A stretch of DNA of 64,000 nt from Patiria pectinifera (GCA_029964075.1 CM057135.1:21974863-22038862), one strand, 5' to 3'. Counted from the stretch's first letter, positions 42,401 through 52,571 are shown. Notes: generated from the sequence alone by a model not told the origin. Translations and numbers: made by a program.

Positions 42401-43316
42401 CCAAGTAGTTGACCTCAGTCTTGAAGAAGCTACATTTGGCAGGCTTGAGCTTTAGGCCATGTTGCTCCAGGCGTGAGAACACAAGATCAAGTCGTTGGAG
42501 GTGTTCTTCAAAGCTTGATGAAAAGACTATCACATCGTCTAAATAGATGAGTAGGCTATGCAATGCCAGGTCACCAAAACACCGTTGCATTAACCTCTGG
42601 AACGTCGCTGGGCTATTACAAAGTCCAAAGGGCATCCTGTTATACTCCCACAATCCAAATGGCGTGGTAAATGCCGTCTTTGGTATGTCTCGTGGCTCCA
42701 TGGCAACCTGATAGAAGCCAGATGTCAAATCCATGACACTAAAGTACCTGGCACCGCCTAAAGCCTGCAACGACTCCTCGATACGTGGTAGGGGGAATGC
42801 ACTCTTGGCTGTCACACTGTTAAGTCTGCGATAGTCGATGCACAAGCGGATTGATTGGTCCTTCTTGCGCACAACCACGATGGGCGACGCCCATGGACTT
42901 GAGCTCTCTTGAATGATGCCTCGCTCCAACAACTCCGATATGTGCGCTCTGACCTCTTGATACTGAGAAGGCGGGAGGCAGCGGTATCGTTGCCTGATAG
43001 GGGGGGCATCGCCCGTGTCAATTTGATGTCGCACTGTTTCTGTATACCCAAGGTCGGCGTCGTTCATGGAGAAAATGTCATACTTCTGGAGTAGCTGCTC
43101 AAACTTGTCAAGTTCCTCTGGTGAGAGGTGGTCGCCAACTCCGGTAGATGATAGGACTGATGCCTCTTTGGCAGAAGTGAAAACTGAGGCACAGCGAGCA
43201 GCGTCCGCGTCAGATCTGTCTCCATGCTCAACCTCTACAAGTTCACCATGGTAAAGGGATCCTAGGCAGGTGTGGCCTGGCAGAGTGATGTCCTCTTCCG
43301 CATCATTCACTATCAT
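39435..43316 (-). CDS. Gypsy pol: reverse transcriptase, RNase H, integrase
   Basis: An unbroken frame of 1293 codons. Reverse transcriptase covers roughly residues 130-310, with VMDLTSGFYQ and the catalytic YLDD near residue 258. RNase H follows, with VETDASSTGLGA near residue 414. Integrase has an HHCC region (HDEAGHFGAKRTL to CQQCQRC, about residues 680-722), SMDFTLLE, LHSDNGKCF and ERFNRTL as the catalytic triad, then a post-integrase module (VLVRDRLHRGRAKIQDFW). The last 250 residues are Ser/Pro-rich with two 46-residue tandem repeats, ending in a basic GRPPDRYQF segment. All catalytic motifs look intact. The ATG at 43316 overlaps the stop of the protease frame; translation more likely enters by a -1 step than by independent initiation. 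It would act in cytoplasmic virus-like particles and then in the nucleus. Confidence 0.93.
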   Translation of the reverse strand: MIVNDAEEDITLPGHTCLGSLYHGELVEVEHGDRSDADAARCASVFTSAKEASVLSSTGVGDHLSPEELDKFEQLLQKYDIFSMNDADLGYTETVRHQIDTGDAPPIRQRYRCLPPSQYQEVRAHISELLERGIIQESSSPWASPIVVVRKKDQSIRLCIDYRRLNSVTAKSAFPLPRIEESLQALGGARYFSVMDLTSGFYQVAMEPRDIPKTAFTTPFGLWEYNRMPFGLCNSPATFQRLMQRCFGDLALHSLLIYLDDVIVFSSSFEEHLQRLDLVFSRLEQHGLKLKPAKCSFFKTEVNYLGHLVVAGEGVKPDPVKIDCVKAWPVPTCVTELRAFLGLTGYFRKFISRYSAITSPLLTYLKGTSHKGKVRCGQKKIELDEAALSAFEELKSRLMEAPVLRFADFSLPFIVETDASSTGLGAILSQRRQDGSKAVIAYASRTLRPAERNDQNYSSFKLELLAVRWAVCQAFRDYLMGNRFTIFTDHNPLRYLDSANLSSVELRWVQQLSAFDYTLEYKPGRINQAPDALSRVHPKTSRAELDSQLNESLQLSSCAVQTASGSPGEGMEIPPVLAHQIRVVSDVDSQSLPGYSPAVLRGLQECDPSLNRVIAYVRRRSKPTKQERKDEQPDVMSILKHWDQLFFKNEVLCRRSTIHGDSSCERLVVPTSLQDKVLTLFHDEAGHFGAKRTLGLIQPLFYWPKMEAAIVTWCQQCQRCGVAKGPTRLTRPPFGTLRATAPLEVVSMDFTLLERSSSGFENVLVLTDVFTKFAWAVPTRDQRAETVAKALVKHLIIPFGAPLRLHSDNGKCFTAQVTQELCKLYGISQSHTTPYHPQGNGQCERFNRTLHNLLVALPTQKKTKWPEYLPNLVALYNNTRHSSTGFEPYYLMFGRHARLPQHLLLGVDRPQINSADTNKYVRQHSEQMERARAIAVSNIDKGVINRDAAREEDIFERPLNTGEYVLVRDRLHRGRAKIQDFWEAEPYLVIQRPFKDQPVYRVRNQHGCQKVLHRCELKHCPWTINPPSSDGLENESPNPGETSTSETSSHSTSDNTEAVAFTLFPGPLHIDKTPASPSLPKDTEETTTGEPNMQELSSPSHPQPADEGQLSSSSPPSPQHGAAGDAATDLAEPSVSLTHLDESSPSHLQLADEGQLSSSSPPSPQHGAAEDAATDLAELSALPTHLNGSSPSHPQPSDEDLHVPEPNSILRSPSEVPPKGSILTSPEEVNQPADGILGRTGGRNRDLRRSRRTTKGRPPDRYQFSNVVRLLSQVRDIMASKTEPVTDTSSDSE
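39750..40035 (-). repeat. 138-bp in-frame tandem repeat in pol tail
   Basis: A 46-codon unit (starting SSPSH, with EGQLSSSSPPSPQHGAA) is present twice with a few changes, followed by a partial third copy. It lies in the low-complexity tail and does not touch catalytic domains. Confidence 0.85.
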
Positions 43317-43978
43317 GATGGAAAACTTGCCACCACAGACTTCGACCAGTGACCTCGAAGCTGTATGCCCTTTGGAAAATTGGATGCATGATAGGGCTCC
43401 AAAATGGCAGTGTAGGCCATGTTATCTGGCCCGGGCTGGGCTGTAGCTGTCAGGATGACCATCTGTCTGGCGGGGATACTCACGGGGGGTCCACGCTGAA
43501 GGTATGCTTTACTTATCAGCCCCTCTTTGGATGTGAAAGTCAGACGATTTTGCACTGCTCGTAGTGTTTTCTTCCACGTGGCACCTTCACTTGATCCAAA
43601 ATTCTCAAAATGTGCCTGAGCCTCGGATGTGATCACCTTGTCCCACATCTTGGTTAAAACATTCATCCCCAGGATCCCAGGTGGGGCTGAGCCTTTCAAA
43701 CTACCGTTGACCTCAGCAATGACCAGCACGAGCCTTGACGGAACTGTAATGTCCAGTGCTGTGATGTCTGTCTCAAACATACCGACATAGGGAATCCTTG
43801 AACCGTTTGCCGAATAAAGCTTGAAGTCAGTCGGTATTTCCTGCAACACATATCCTCTCGGCTCAAACAGGTTACGATAACAAGTTTCGGTGATGGTCGT
43901 GACCATGGATCCCGAGTCAAGTAGGCAGGATATCTGTGTGTCACCAAAAAGTACATGTGTTCCGTAGGAATCAGCTAC
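43313..43978 (-). CDS. Gypsy protease frame
   Basis: The frame runs from just after the gag stop (about 43978) to a stop at 43313. ISCLLDSGSMVTT carries the catalytic DSG of retroviral-type aspartic proteases, and PPGILGMNVLTKMW is the conserved later motif. About 100 further residues lead into the pol frame. Relative to gag it is in the -1 frame, and pol is again -1 relative to it. The last stretch (GHWSKSVVASFPS) looks out of frame, so the shift site lies some 40 codons or fewer before 43313. Confidence 0.85.
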   Translation of the reverse strand, partial: VADSYGTHVLFGDTQISCLLDSGSMVTTITETCYRNLFEPRGYVLQEIPTDFKLYSANGSRIPYVGMFETDITALDITVPSRLVLVIAEVNGSLKGSAPPGILGMNVLTKMWDKVITSEAQAHFENFGSSEGATWKKTLRAVQNRLTFTSKEGLISKAYLQRGPPVSIPARQMVILTATAQPGPDNMAYTAILEPYHASNFPKGIQLRGHWSKSVVASFPS

Positions 43979-45259
43979 TGCTTGGGCAGAGGGGAATGTC
44001 GAGCCATCCGGTTTCCCTCCGACTGGTCGGCTCTCGTCAGCCGAGGGAAATAGTTTCCCGACTCATGGGGCCGCGGCTGGGGGTATGGCAAATTGGCTTG
44101 CTGGCGGCTTCCTGCATGATCCGCTGACGCAGACTGACATGGGTTGGGGCGATACTGGGGAGATTCTCGATCCACACGCGCCCTGGGGCAATCTCTGGCA
44201 AAGTGGCCCATCTCATTACAGTTGTAACACCTCACAGAGTTTGGTCTTTGCTGGCTGGGAGGCTGCCAAAAGCTGGGTAGTTGCCAGTTTGGCTGATGAG
44301 GGGCAGCGGGGTATGGCATGGAGGGCTTGAGCAAAGTGTCAAACTTCTCAAGGACCTGCTTCATCTGTGTTTCTAGCACACGCACACGGTCTCCATCCTG
44401 CGCTTGGACGGCTGCAACACTACCCTGTGTAGCAGATTGGTGATGGGCCAGCTCGCGTTCAGCTCTCTCAATCGCCCAGTTCTTGAGCTCGGAAAATGTG
44501 ATGCTGGGTTTGCGATCCAAGAGGTCCCGACAGGAGTGACGGAGACCCTCGGCAGACAATCCGTCCACAAACTGCTCTCTAAGGAAGTGATCTGGCTGCT
44601 GATACAGTTTCTTGTCTTTCTTCTGCAACCTCAGAAACAGGCGTTGGAGGTCTACAGAAAAGTCACGGACACTTTCTTGTGGGCGCTGTCTCCGTTCCAG
44701 CAAACGACGCTGCAATTCACTGCATGTCAGGCTCTCCCGTATGAGACCTTCAGGTAATCCAGAATATCTCCCACTGATTTTCCCTCGTTGAGGAGTGCTT
44801 TGGCCTCTACTCGAGGATTTCCTTTCATGTAATCGAGGAGAAATTGGCCACGTTGGTTTGGGGGAATTGCGTAACGTTCGATGGCATGTTTCACGGCTGT
44901 GATGAACTCGTCAATTGGTACGGCCCTGCTTGAAGTATCATCTTTGCCTTCGAATATTGGCACCTTGCGCTCAGGAGACAGGACCACCGGGGCCTGGGGT
45001 ATCTTGGGCTTCTGCTCAGGAATTCCGTCAGTAATGGGGTCACGGCATAATAAACGTTGTCACCCCATCCGCCTTTCGGTGGAGTGATGGCACCATTCTG
45101 CAAGCGGAGAATCAATTCTTCTCCATCGTCGTAACATGCAAGTCCCGTAGCAGTGGGGGCTCGAACACGAAGGGTTGTTAACGGTAGCGCACCAGAAGTC
45201 AGAAGGAACTTGGTGGGTGCACTATCCTTGGTCAGCTTTACTCGTACCATAGACGACAT
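43975..45259 (-). CDS. Gypsy gag, in three successive frames
   Basis: Three minus-strand frames together cover gag: 45259-44891 (starts MSSMVRVKLTKD), 44987-44727 (PIFEGKDDTSSRAVPIDEFI, capsid-like) and 44751-43975 (RLLERRQRPQESVRDFSVDL, capsid C-terminal region, then a CCHC knuckle CYNCNEMGHFARDC). Each junction is a -1 step. The second junction coincides with a short G run (minus strand, 44738-44736), consistent with one lost base. The knuckle would bind genomic RNA. Either gag was broken recently or base-call errors are present. Confidence 0.85.
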
Positions 45260-45349
45260 CGTTGATTCGGCAGTACTACAAAGCCCTCGTTGCTAATGGA
45301 CTGTTCAGCCTGGCCTCCGGCAGACGTTACAGGATGGTGTAACCGCTGC

Positions 45350-45366
45350 AATCCCACTTCTGACAC
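45350..45366 (-). promoter_or_regulatory. Primer-binding site matching tRNA-Leu
   Basis: The plus-strand sequence AATCCCACTTCTGACAC equals the 3' end of animal tRNA-Leu (…AATCCCACTTCTGACA plus the first C of CCA), so the element RNA carries its complement. It lies one base inside the 5' LTR, the normal place for the minus-strand DNA primer. Confidence 0.85.
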
Positions 45367-45367
45367 G

Positions 45368-46535
45368 TGTAAGGGGCTGGTATAGTGCCCTGACCCTCCT
45401 AAGTAACAAAGGGAGGCCAGAGACGGTGGGTTCGTTGTTCACAATTTATTGAACTGCAGCTCAGTAACTGTAAGGCGGAGGTTGGAGAGCGACAGGCAGC
45501 AACGAGGGCAGGAGCATAGCATGTAAATAAGAAAAGATGAGACAAATAATAAATTATACAATACAAGTACATGTACATGTTCATGAGTTGTGTGTCCAAA
45601 TTAATAGCCAAATTAAATAATACAGCTGTAATGAAATTGTTTCTTGATATTACACAGGAAATGGCACACGTAAATAATTACTATGCACTATTACAGTCAG
45701 TCTGCCTGGAGGTGAAATAAAAACAATGTGTTCCTAGGACAGACCAAATTATTGGCTTACTGACCCTCCACACAAAAATATACTCAAAATTAATCTCTCA
45801 TAAATGATTGAAGTACAATGTGCCCAGAGACCCGTAAACACATTAGTATTGCAAGAGGAATAATAGGAATAATAATATTTTGTCCTAAACTCCAAAGTTA
45901 TAATTAAAGTCATGACAAGTACATGCATATGCCTTAATAAGCTTGTCAAGGAGGTACTGCTACATGCTCAGGTACATGTATACACATATTCTGCTGCAAT
46001 TGCAAGTTTACACAAAATACTGCATACTGACACAAGGGGGCGCTATTTACCTACCAAGAAATTGATTCATATTCCCTGGCAAGTTATGCCATTAAACACT
46101 CCTTAATAACAGTCAGCAGAAAGTATTTCCTCCATACATTAATAAGTAGACCAGGTGACCTATTTAACGACCAATTAAATGTTCAAACAAAAAGTACACT
46201 CTCGTGAATCTGGCAAACGTAAACATCCCTATTCAAAACCGCACGGTCGCCATTTTGACCAAAAATTATCGAAAGTAAATTACTTATTATCTTCCTCAAA
46301 ACTTTGTATTCAGGAGAATAAGGGTATAGGAAATGACCGCTATTAAGTATACTTCCAAAATAATATACTGGTTTCGTAATCAACGTGGAAATTAAGGCGA
46401 AACAAGAAGTTACCTGTAAGGCGGAGGTTGGAGAGCGACAGGCAGCAACGAGGGCAGGAGCATAGCATGTCCTACCCTCGCCGCGCGGTGGCGCTCTCCA
46501 AACTCACCGTATCAGCAGTGTTCCTACTCCCTACA
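45368..46535 (-). repeat. 5' LTR of the gypsy element
   Basis: This 1168-bp partner of 37933-39100 has the same termini. It would contain the element promoter on the minus strand. No clear TATA box was identified by eye. Confidence 0.93.
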
Positions 46536-46790
46536 TCTGGAGCAATCACCAACATAGCAATCGACTCTCATTAATGCAGACTTTGGTCCAAAGACTAAGT
46601 TGGATTTCACTCCCTGAATCAGTCTGTGGTATTTATGGACATGCATGGGCAGCTGCAGCAGCATTAACGCTAACGACAAGTACGACAGAGCCCCCAGGGA
46701 GAACAGTTCTTAGATAACTGATGTGGCTACCCTGGTAAAATAAAACGCCAAATAAATGTAAACAGGTATAAAATCGAAATGAACTTGACT
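46536..46790. other. Flank of the gypsy element
   Basis: Nothing is recognised apart from intron-like sequence that probably belongs to the minus-strand gene whose exons start at 46794. Confidence 0.3.
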
Positions 46791-46793
46791 TAC

Positions 46794-46844
46794 TGCCTTG
46801 TCCCGAGGAAGCCAGTCCTCGTCAGGGTCGACATCACCTGACAT
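46794..46844 (-). CDS. Putative internal exon (51 bp), acidic
   Basis: On the minus strand a TTGCAG acceptor and a GTAAGT donor bound exactly 17 codons, MSGDVDPDEDWLPRDKA. It is phase 0 at both ends, matching the phase-0 end of the exon at 47182-47126. The gypsy insertion at 37933-46535 lies just downstream, probably in the next intron. The protein is not recognised. Confidence 0.5.
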
Positions 46845-47125
46845 CTGCAATATCAATAGTAGCATTTGAATTATATTAAAACATTGATTGCATATGAAGC
46901 GGAATAATAACATTACAATCAACTCTCATGAATGCAACACGTACTGCTGATATTGCAAATAAAGTCTTGGTCATGACTGCATTAATGTGCACAATATGAG
47001 ATTGGCACGTGTCTTAACACAAAATTCTGATTTTGTGTTAGGATGCGTGCCAATTTCATTAGGTCCCCAAGTTTTTATTAATGAAGTCGACTGAGTCTAC
47101 AGACATACACAATGAAATGACTCAC

Positions 47126-47182
47126 CTCATCATCGCTCTCGGTTTCGTCACACCCTTGTATTTTCTTGAAATACCAAGATGC
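47126..47182 (-). CDS. Putative internal exon (57 bp)
   Basis: A pyrimidine-rich TTTCTTTCTTAG acceptor and GTGAGT donor bound 19 codons, ASWYFKKIQGCDETESDDE. Good splice sites on both sides and a phase-0 link to the next exon support a real minus-strand gene. The family is unknown. Confidence 0.5.
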
Positions 47183-48514
47183 CTAAGAAAGAAAAGAAAG
47201 CTCTTAAAGGATGGCTGATGTAAAGCAGCCTGTAAAGTCATAGCCTTTCAAGCAAGGTACGGAGCAAAGACTAATCAGTGCGTATGAGTGGAGAGGCCAT
47301 GAGGCCTTGGACTGCTTGGATTTGCTTTGATTTTCGGGTGGCTGGACTAGAAAAAGAAACAAAAACTAAAAAATTCCTGAGAAGTTGAAAGTGTTCTCTG
47401 CTCCAGTTGCTTCGCAGCTTCGCCGCTCCATCTAACATTATGCTGGTTGAAGGCTTGATGGTCTTTGCAAAAGGCTAGCACTTGTGCATATAGCCTACTT
47501 GTTACTAGTAAAATCATGGAACCATGTGTGCTGACATTTTCAAGAAAAGTGGAATTTTCGTATCAATTTCAAATGATATTAGGCTAGTCAGCCGACCAGC
47601 GTTGCAGAAGCATTCTCTCAGCTTTGCCTGATCTTTCCTTTTACACTGGCAGTGACAAAGTCTAAGATTTTCTAAGTCCAATTATTAATGAATGTTTCGC
47701 AGCCATGCTCTCATAAGTTATATTGATTGTTTATAGCATTAAACCAAGCAACTGTGCAACTAGGCCGCTCTAGGCTATAACTTATTAGACTTAGGTTTCG
47801 ATTCCGTTGAAGGGTTATCATACTGGAGGATTAAGGCCTGGCTTCTTCTAAATCCTGTGAAAGGAAAACACAGTAAAAGTTTTATCTTCAGTAAAGCAGG
47901 GCCTATAGGCCTAGGCCTAGGGCCTAATTTGAGGTTACAAAGAACCTATTCCCACTAGGTCCAGGCCTAGGCCTAAAGCTCAAACTTTACATTTACTGCT
48001 ACATTAAAAAAAAGACTGTCAATTGTTTGTTCATGGATGCTAAATAATGAGGGATTGTGAATGGAACTTGCTTTCTACTAAGCTTAAACATTTTGTTAAT
48101 GTCAACGTTAAACTGAACTTCATGAACTTTGTGTTTTGTTGTCTGCCTTGGCCATGTTGGCTTTATAATTTACCCTTGCTACGTTATTCCTCTGTTGCAT
48201 TATTGTGGATTTTAACTTGTTTTTTTTTTCTCTATTTTGTTGAAGTTTTTAGATCTCTACGTTTGACATGAAGGACTACTGCGGACAGGACTAGGACCTT
48301 GGCAAAAATGAGTGAACTTTTGTAGGTGTATTATTCCAACGTAGCCGTGTAGGCCAAAACTAGGCTACCGATTGAAAAATAGGCCCAGGCTAGGCCTAGG
48401 CCTAACTCCGACCGATATACTTATTTTTCGCTCTCAGTCTTGCTTCCCCAAATGAATATATTAAACACAAATGACCTTCTGGGTGGATGCAGTTATAAAC
48501 CATACAGTACTTAC
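47183..48514. other. Probable intron with TAGGCC repeats
   Basis: Short CCTAGGCCTAGGCC clusters lie near 47905, 47960 and 48385. No further exon with clear splice sites was found. Confidence 0.4.
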
Positions 48515-48600
48515 CAAGAGACGAAGAAAAGCCTTCAAAAATCTCCACGGTCGCTTCGATAAATTTGATTTTTAAGGACGGCGACGCGGGCGGGAACAGC
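48515..48600 (-). other. Possible first exon of the minus-strand gene
   Basis: A GTAAGTACTG donor follows CGTCTCTTG at 48515. The upstream part is GC-rich (CCCGCCCGCGTCGCC). One frame continues openly across the splice into the exon at 47182, but no in-frame ATG is seen, so it may be mostly 5' UTR. Confidence 0.35.
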
Positions 48601-48623
48601 AGTCCGAAGTGCGCAGGAGTAGC

Positions 48624-48860
48624 GTGGGTTCAGTGCATTTGCATGGTATCCAAAAACAATTGAAACTAGTTAACAAGTATACATATGCAAAGTACGTGTA
48701 CATGCGGCGCATTGGTACGTTGCATTAACGACGCGTAATATTAAGTGCATTTGCATGGTATCCAAAAACAATGCAGCCTAATCATGAGCCTAATTAACAT
48801 GAATATCTTGCATGGAAAGTACGCGTGCGCACTGGCGGCGCCTTGCGTTCAAGTTTGTTT
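48624..48860 (-). promoter_or_regulatory. Duplicated putative promoter segment with octamer motifs
   Basis: GTGCATTTGCATGGTATCC with the following AAAAACAAT occurs twice (near 48634 and 48745). The sequences after each copy are also related, so this is a diverged tandem duplication of about 115 bp. ATTTGCAT is the consensus octamer bound by POU-domain factors. It lies immediately upstream of the possible first exon on the minus strand. Confidence 0.45.
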
Positions 48861-49809
48861 TGTGATCATTGCTAACTTAATAACAATGTTTGTCTTACAA
48901 AGCTTCAGCTTATTGTACCTTCACATAGTGTAACCATTCCTGTAAATGCTTTCTTGAATCTTGTATGCATTAATCCCCCAAAAGGCAATAACTGCTGTAC
49001 GCCGACGTTATACATTTGATGTGAATTAATATGCTTTCATTGTGGTTTTCTTGACTTTGGTCTTATACAAATGTGTTACAAATTTCTCTAATTTCTTTCA
49101 TTTTCTGTATCAAAACACACTTCCGCAGTTATTTAGGGATTCCTTGCGTGTTCTTCAAGTTGTTGTCCTTGACTTGCTTGAAGTCTTTTACGTCGCCGCG
49201 GAAATTCGTACGGCCATTATTTTTTAACCGATTCCAAGGAAAATCAAAATGTAAGAACAATAAAATTTAGGTCTTTCGAGGAGGAAAAGGTTGCCATGTT
49301 TCTCACGTCCTTTGTTGTGCACGAGTGGGTACAACTCCTTATTTTGAGTCCAGTTTGAAATTCACGTGCAAATATTTACCAGTTCAAAAAGTGCGCTCAA
49401 ATTGATGTACAGCATCATTGTTTTTCCTTGAAATCAGTTAAGTTTGTTTTAAAACATGCCTTTATTTGATCCGAATGATTTTTAAAAGCTTTTAAATGTC
49501 AAACCAATCCCCGCCAAGGATAAAGTTGACTAACGGTCAGTGGTCACCTGGAGGGCTTATGCATCTGTGTAGGATTAGGAATGAAACCTCGTGATTGTGC
49601 AGAATTTGGCCAGTGTTTGGTCACCCTAATGGTAGGTAAGTAATTACGAAACATGCTTCTGAAACATTTTTCACTGGGCAGCGCTGGGAGGGGTGTTATG
49701 TAGTTGAATGATATTTTTTTAGAAAAGGGGGGGGGGGCCGACTGGGGGCGCAAAGTTTCGGGGGGGGGGGGGGGTGGCTACGCCACTGTCCCACAGTCTT
49801 TTCTGCTTC
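48861..49809. other. Unassigned sequence with poly-G runs
   Basis: No exons are supported. Poly-G tracts lie at about 49728-49737 and 49759-49772. A stretch near 49540-49630 weakly resembles the tandem repeat that follows. Confidence 0.3.
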
Positions 49810-50250
49810 GACAGTCTTTATCCAACTAATGTCCAGTCATATAGAGCTAGGCAAACTTGGTCAGTTATGTATGTCTGTGGACCATGCAAGCCTCATGAAG
49901 TTTACACAGATTTTCGCCAGTGGTCACCTAATGGTCAGTAGCGGTCATTTTCTTCAAATTTACAAAAAGTGCTTCTTCTCCAACAGTCTTCGTCCAATGA
50001 AGGTCAAACCTGGTCAGATTCATCTGTGGACCAAGCCTCATGTAGTATGTGCGCAGAATTTGGCCAGAGGTCACTAATGGTCAGTAGGGGTCATTTTCTT
50101 CAAATTTATAAAATGCCTTTTCTCTCACGATCTTCGTGCAATTAATATCCAAGTCGGTCACCTACATCACTGGACCAAGCCTTATATATAGTAATCACAT
50201 AATTGGTCAGTGGTCACCTAGTGGTCAGTAGGGATCATTTAAATGAACCA
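49810..50250. repeat. About 150-bp tandem repeat, three copies
   Basis: Units starting near 49810, 49986 and 50130 share the order GTCTTCGTCCAAT, GGACCAAGCC, TTTGGCCAG, GGTCAC, TAATGGTCAGTAG, GGTCATTT. Unit length falls from about 175 to about 120 bases. The CATTTTCTTCAAATTTA block is present in the first two. Confidence 0.7.
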
Positions 50251-51955
50251 TGTCAATTTCGTTTTTGACAACCTTGTGTAAGTACATCGTTTAATTGTTC
50301 AATAACATCATTTGCCGTCCATTTTATGCTAAGCCCATGCCCTGTCGGGTTCTGGGCAGATTTCAGGCAATGGTCACTCAGTGGTCACTCATTAATTCGA
50401 GTCTTTATACCCCAAAAATATTATTATCGAAGTAAAACTTCCAATTGCTTAGTGGTCAGCACCGGTATAATTCCATTTGGCTGTTAATGGGGCATTGTGA
50501 ATTTGGTCCTTTTTAAATTTTATTGGGTGAAAATCAAAAACCATGAAGTGTCTATATATTATCTAAAAAAATATGTTGTCCCACATCCCACTTTAAAAAC
50601 CGATATAATACAAACATGAAATTAAATAAAAATCATCGTTTTCATTAGTTAAACGAAATATGCAATCCCTGAAAGAGGATGGATTTTTGTTTCCCTCCCG
50701 AAAATAGGGCGCCCTCTTTTGACGCAGGCCCTGCAATGGCAAGAAGTCGTCAAAAAGAGGCAATGCCCTTGATTTGTTAATCAGGCTTGTTTCGAACATT
50801 TGTAGGGGTTGTTTTCACTTAAATTTGATGAATTTTAGAATGAAGTCGTCAGCTGTTTATATGAGTCATATTAAAAGCAGTTTTTAGCGACTTCAAGAAA
50901 ATCTTCCTGGCCACACAATGACACTTTCTTGACACGTTTCAGTTGATAAAAAAATGAAAATGACGTCTTAGAAAATACTTCTTTGAGGAAAACAAATATA
51001 GACTTGGCAAGAATCAAACAGAGATAGGACAAGTGCAGTGGGTAGCGCATAATAACGTAACGGGGCGTTTAATATGTGAGAGCCACATAATGACCACCAA
51101 AAATCGTCAAATTGCCATATCGACATGGTGTCTGGAAAATGCTCATCAATTTTAATTCAATGACCAAAAATTGCTTTTGTTTGAAAAATGTTCATGATTG
51201 ATAATTGTTTTATCATTTACAGCAAGTTTTTAGCCAGATTTTGCACATCTGACATAATTGCAGAGTCAAGAGTAAACTTGCACTTTGCGTGAAAAAAAAT
51301 ACACGATCAGAAGAAAATTTGAGTGGGGTAGTATAGTGCTTGAAAGCGTTTTTTATAAGAGTATTTTCAAGCAAAATTGTTCAGAAATGCAATTTTATCA
51401 ATGGGAATTTACTCCTTTGTGACATTCTCGCCTCCTTTCTGTATTTTTAGATTGGACATTTTGATAAAAGCCTTGTTTTCAGCAAAAACCACATAATGAG
51501 ATAATTCTTGCCCACCTCTCCTCCCACATATTTGCTTATTGTGTGGTTCGTGCATTTTACATTGATCTGTTTAATGCAATCATTTCAAAGAAGATTAAAC
51601 AAAGGATCTTCAATCATGTTTGGAAAAGCAAATACAAGACTGGTCTGGTGTTGTCTTCATTGTGAAAATACTGGGCTTGGGTTCTTATTGCATGAAGTCC
51701 TGGTAAAAGCCAAGTCCCCCCCCCCCCACTGAGATTTGGAGTTTCTAAAAAAAAAATCATTGATCTATATGACGCCCCCATTCCCCCCCCCCCCTGAAAA
51801 ATTCCTGGCTACGCCACTGTAAAAGCCCCAAACGAAGTTTACTGCAGAAAAAGGGCGTTGAGTGCGGGGTAAACTAGCAAAATGTCTAATATTTTGCCAC
51901 ACCGATCTACTGCTTAAATAAAGAAACCAATGAACAGGTGTAATTTCATTCGTCG
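50251..51955. other. Unassigned AT-rich sequence
   Basis: No gene or element boundary was recognised. Poly-C runs lie near 51717 and 51785. Confidence 0.3.
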
Positions 51956-51961
51956 TTTATT
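51956..51961 (-). terminator. Candidate minus-strand polyadenylation signal
   Basis: TTTATT here is AATAAA on the minus strand, about 520 bases downstream of the stop codon in the exon at 52571-52483. Confidence 0.4.
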
Positions 51962-52482
51962 TTGAGAACTATTGGATTGAATCAAAAGTGTACATAAATG
52001 GTTTTGATAACATTTAATTATTCTAAACATTATTATTACATGTATTAATGAATATCATAGTTTGAAACACCATCGAAATATATAATTTCACGTTAGGATG
52101 CTTTCTAAAGGTTCATTTTACATACATTTTATTAATATGGGGTAAAATGCCATTATAACAGAGGTTCGTATAGTAATTGTCCATCGTGACTGATTCAAGT
52201 TTGATATTAATTACAGATTAAGATATTACAGATTAGGGGTTGACTTTTTGTTAAATTCATATGGCAAAACTTAGAGCTGTCACAAAACATCTAAGAATTT
52301 AAAGTTAATGGACTTGCAGTGCTGATCCCTAGTGTCTAAGTACTGGACCAAGTCCTCGAAAATCCATCACTGACCCAACTTCACATAATGCTTTCGGAAT
52401 AAGACCACCACTACAGTGGATTTTGATGGACTTGGTACTCACGGCTTGCCTACCAAAATCCCCCAAATGGGGGGATGGATCA

Positions 52483-52571
52483 TTAGTTGGGGAGGTAGGG
52501 GTTAATAATCTTGATAGCTCCACAGGATGAGCACATGTCAGCATCAAGTAGTTGTCCATCTGCTTCGTCAT
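52483..52571 (-). CDS. Putative terminal exon with CxxC pair
   Basis: After a CTTTCTGTGGTGACCAG acceptor, in phase with the exon at 52974-52884, the frame reads DEADGQLLDADMCSSCGAIK and ends at TAA (52485-52483). Another frame is also open from the same acceptor to 52329. The acidic/CSSC frame is preferred because its phase fits. No family is recognised. Confidence 0.4.

Larger units (their letters stand above)
37933..46535 (-). mobile_element. Near-complete Ty3/gypsy element (8603 bp)
   Basis: Two 1168-bp direct LTRs (37933-39100 and 45368-46535) enclose gag, protease and pol on the minus strand. A tRNA-Leu primer-binding site lies next to the right LTR and a polypurine tract next to the left LTR. 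The LTRs seem to differ at one base, so insertion was recent. No target duplication is present (ACATG left, TCTGG right). Gag, protease and pol lie in different frames. Confidence 0.93.

Noticed and set aside
40057..43254. Plus-strand and alternative minus-strand frames over the gypsy pol gene
   Set aside because: They are shadows of the 1293-codon pol frame.
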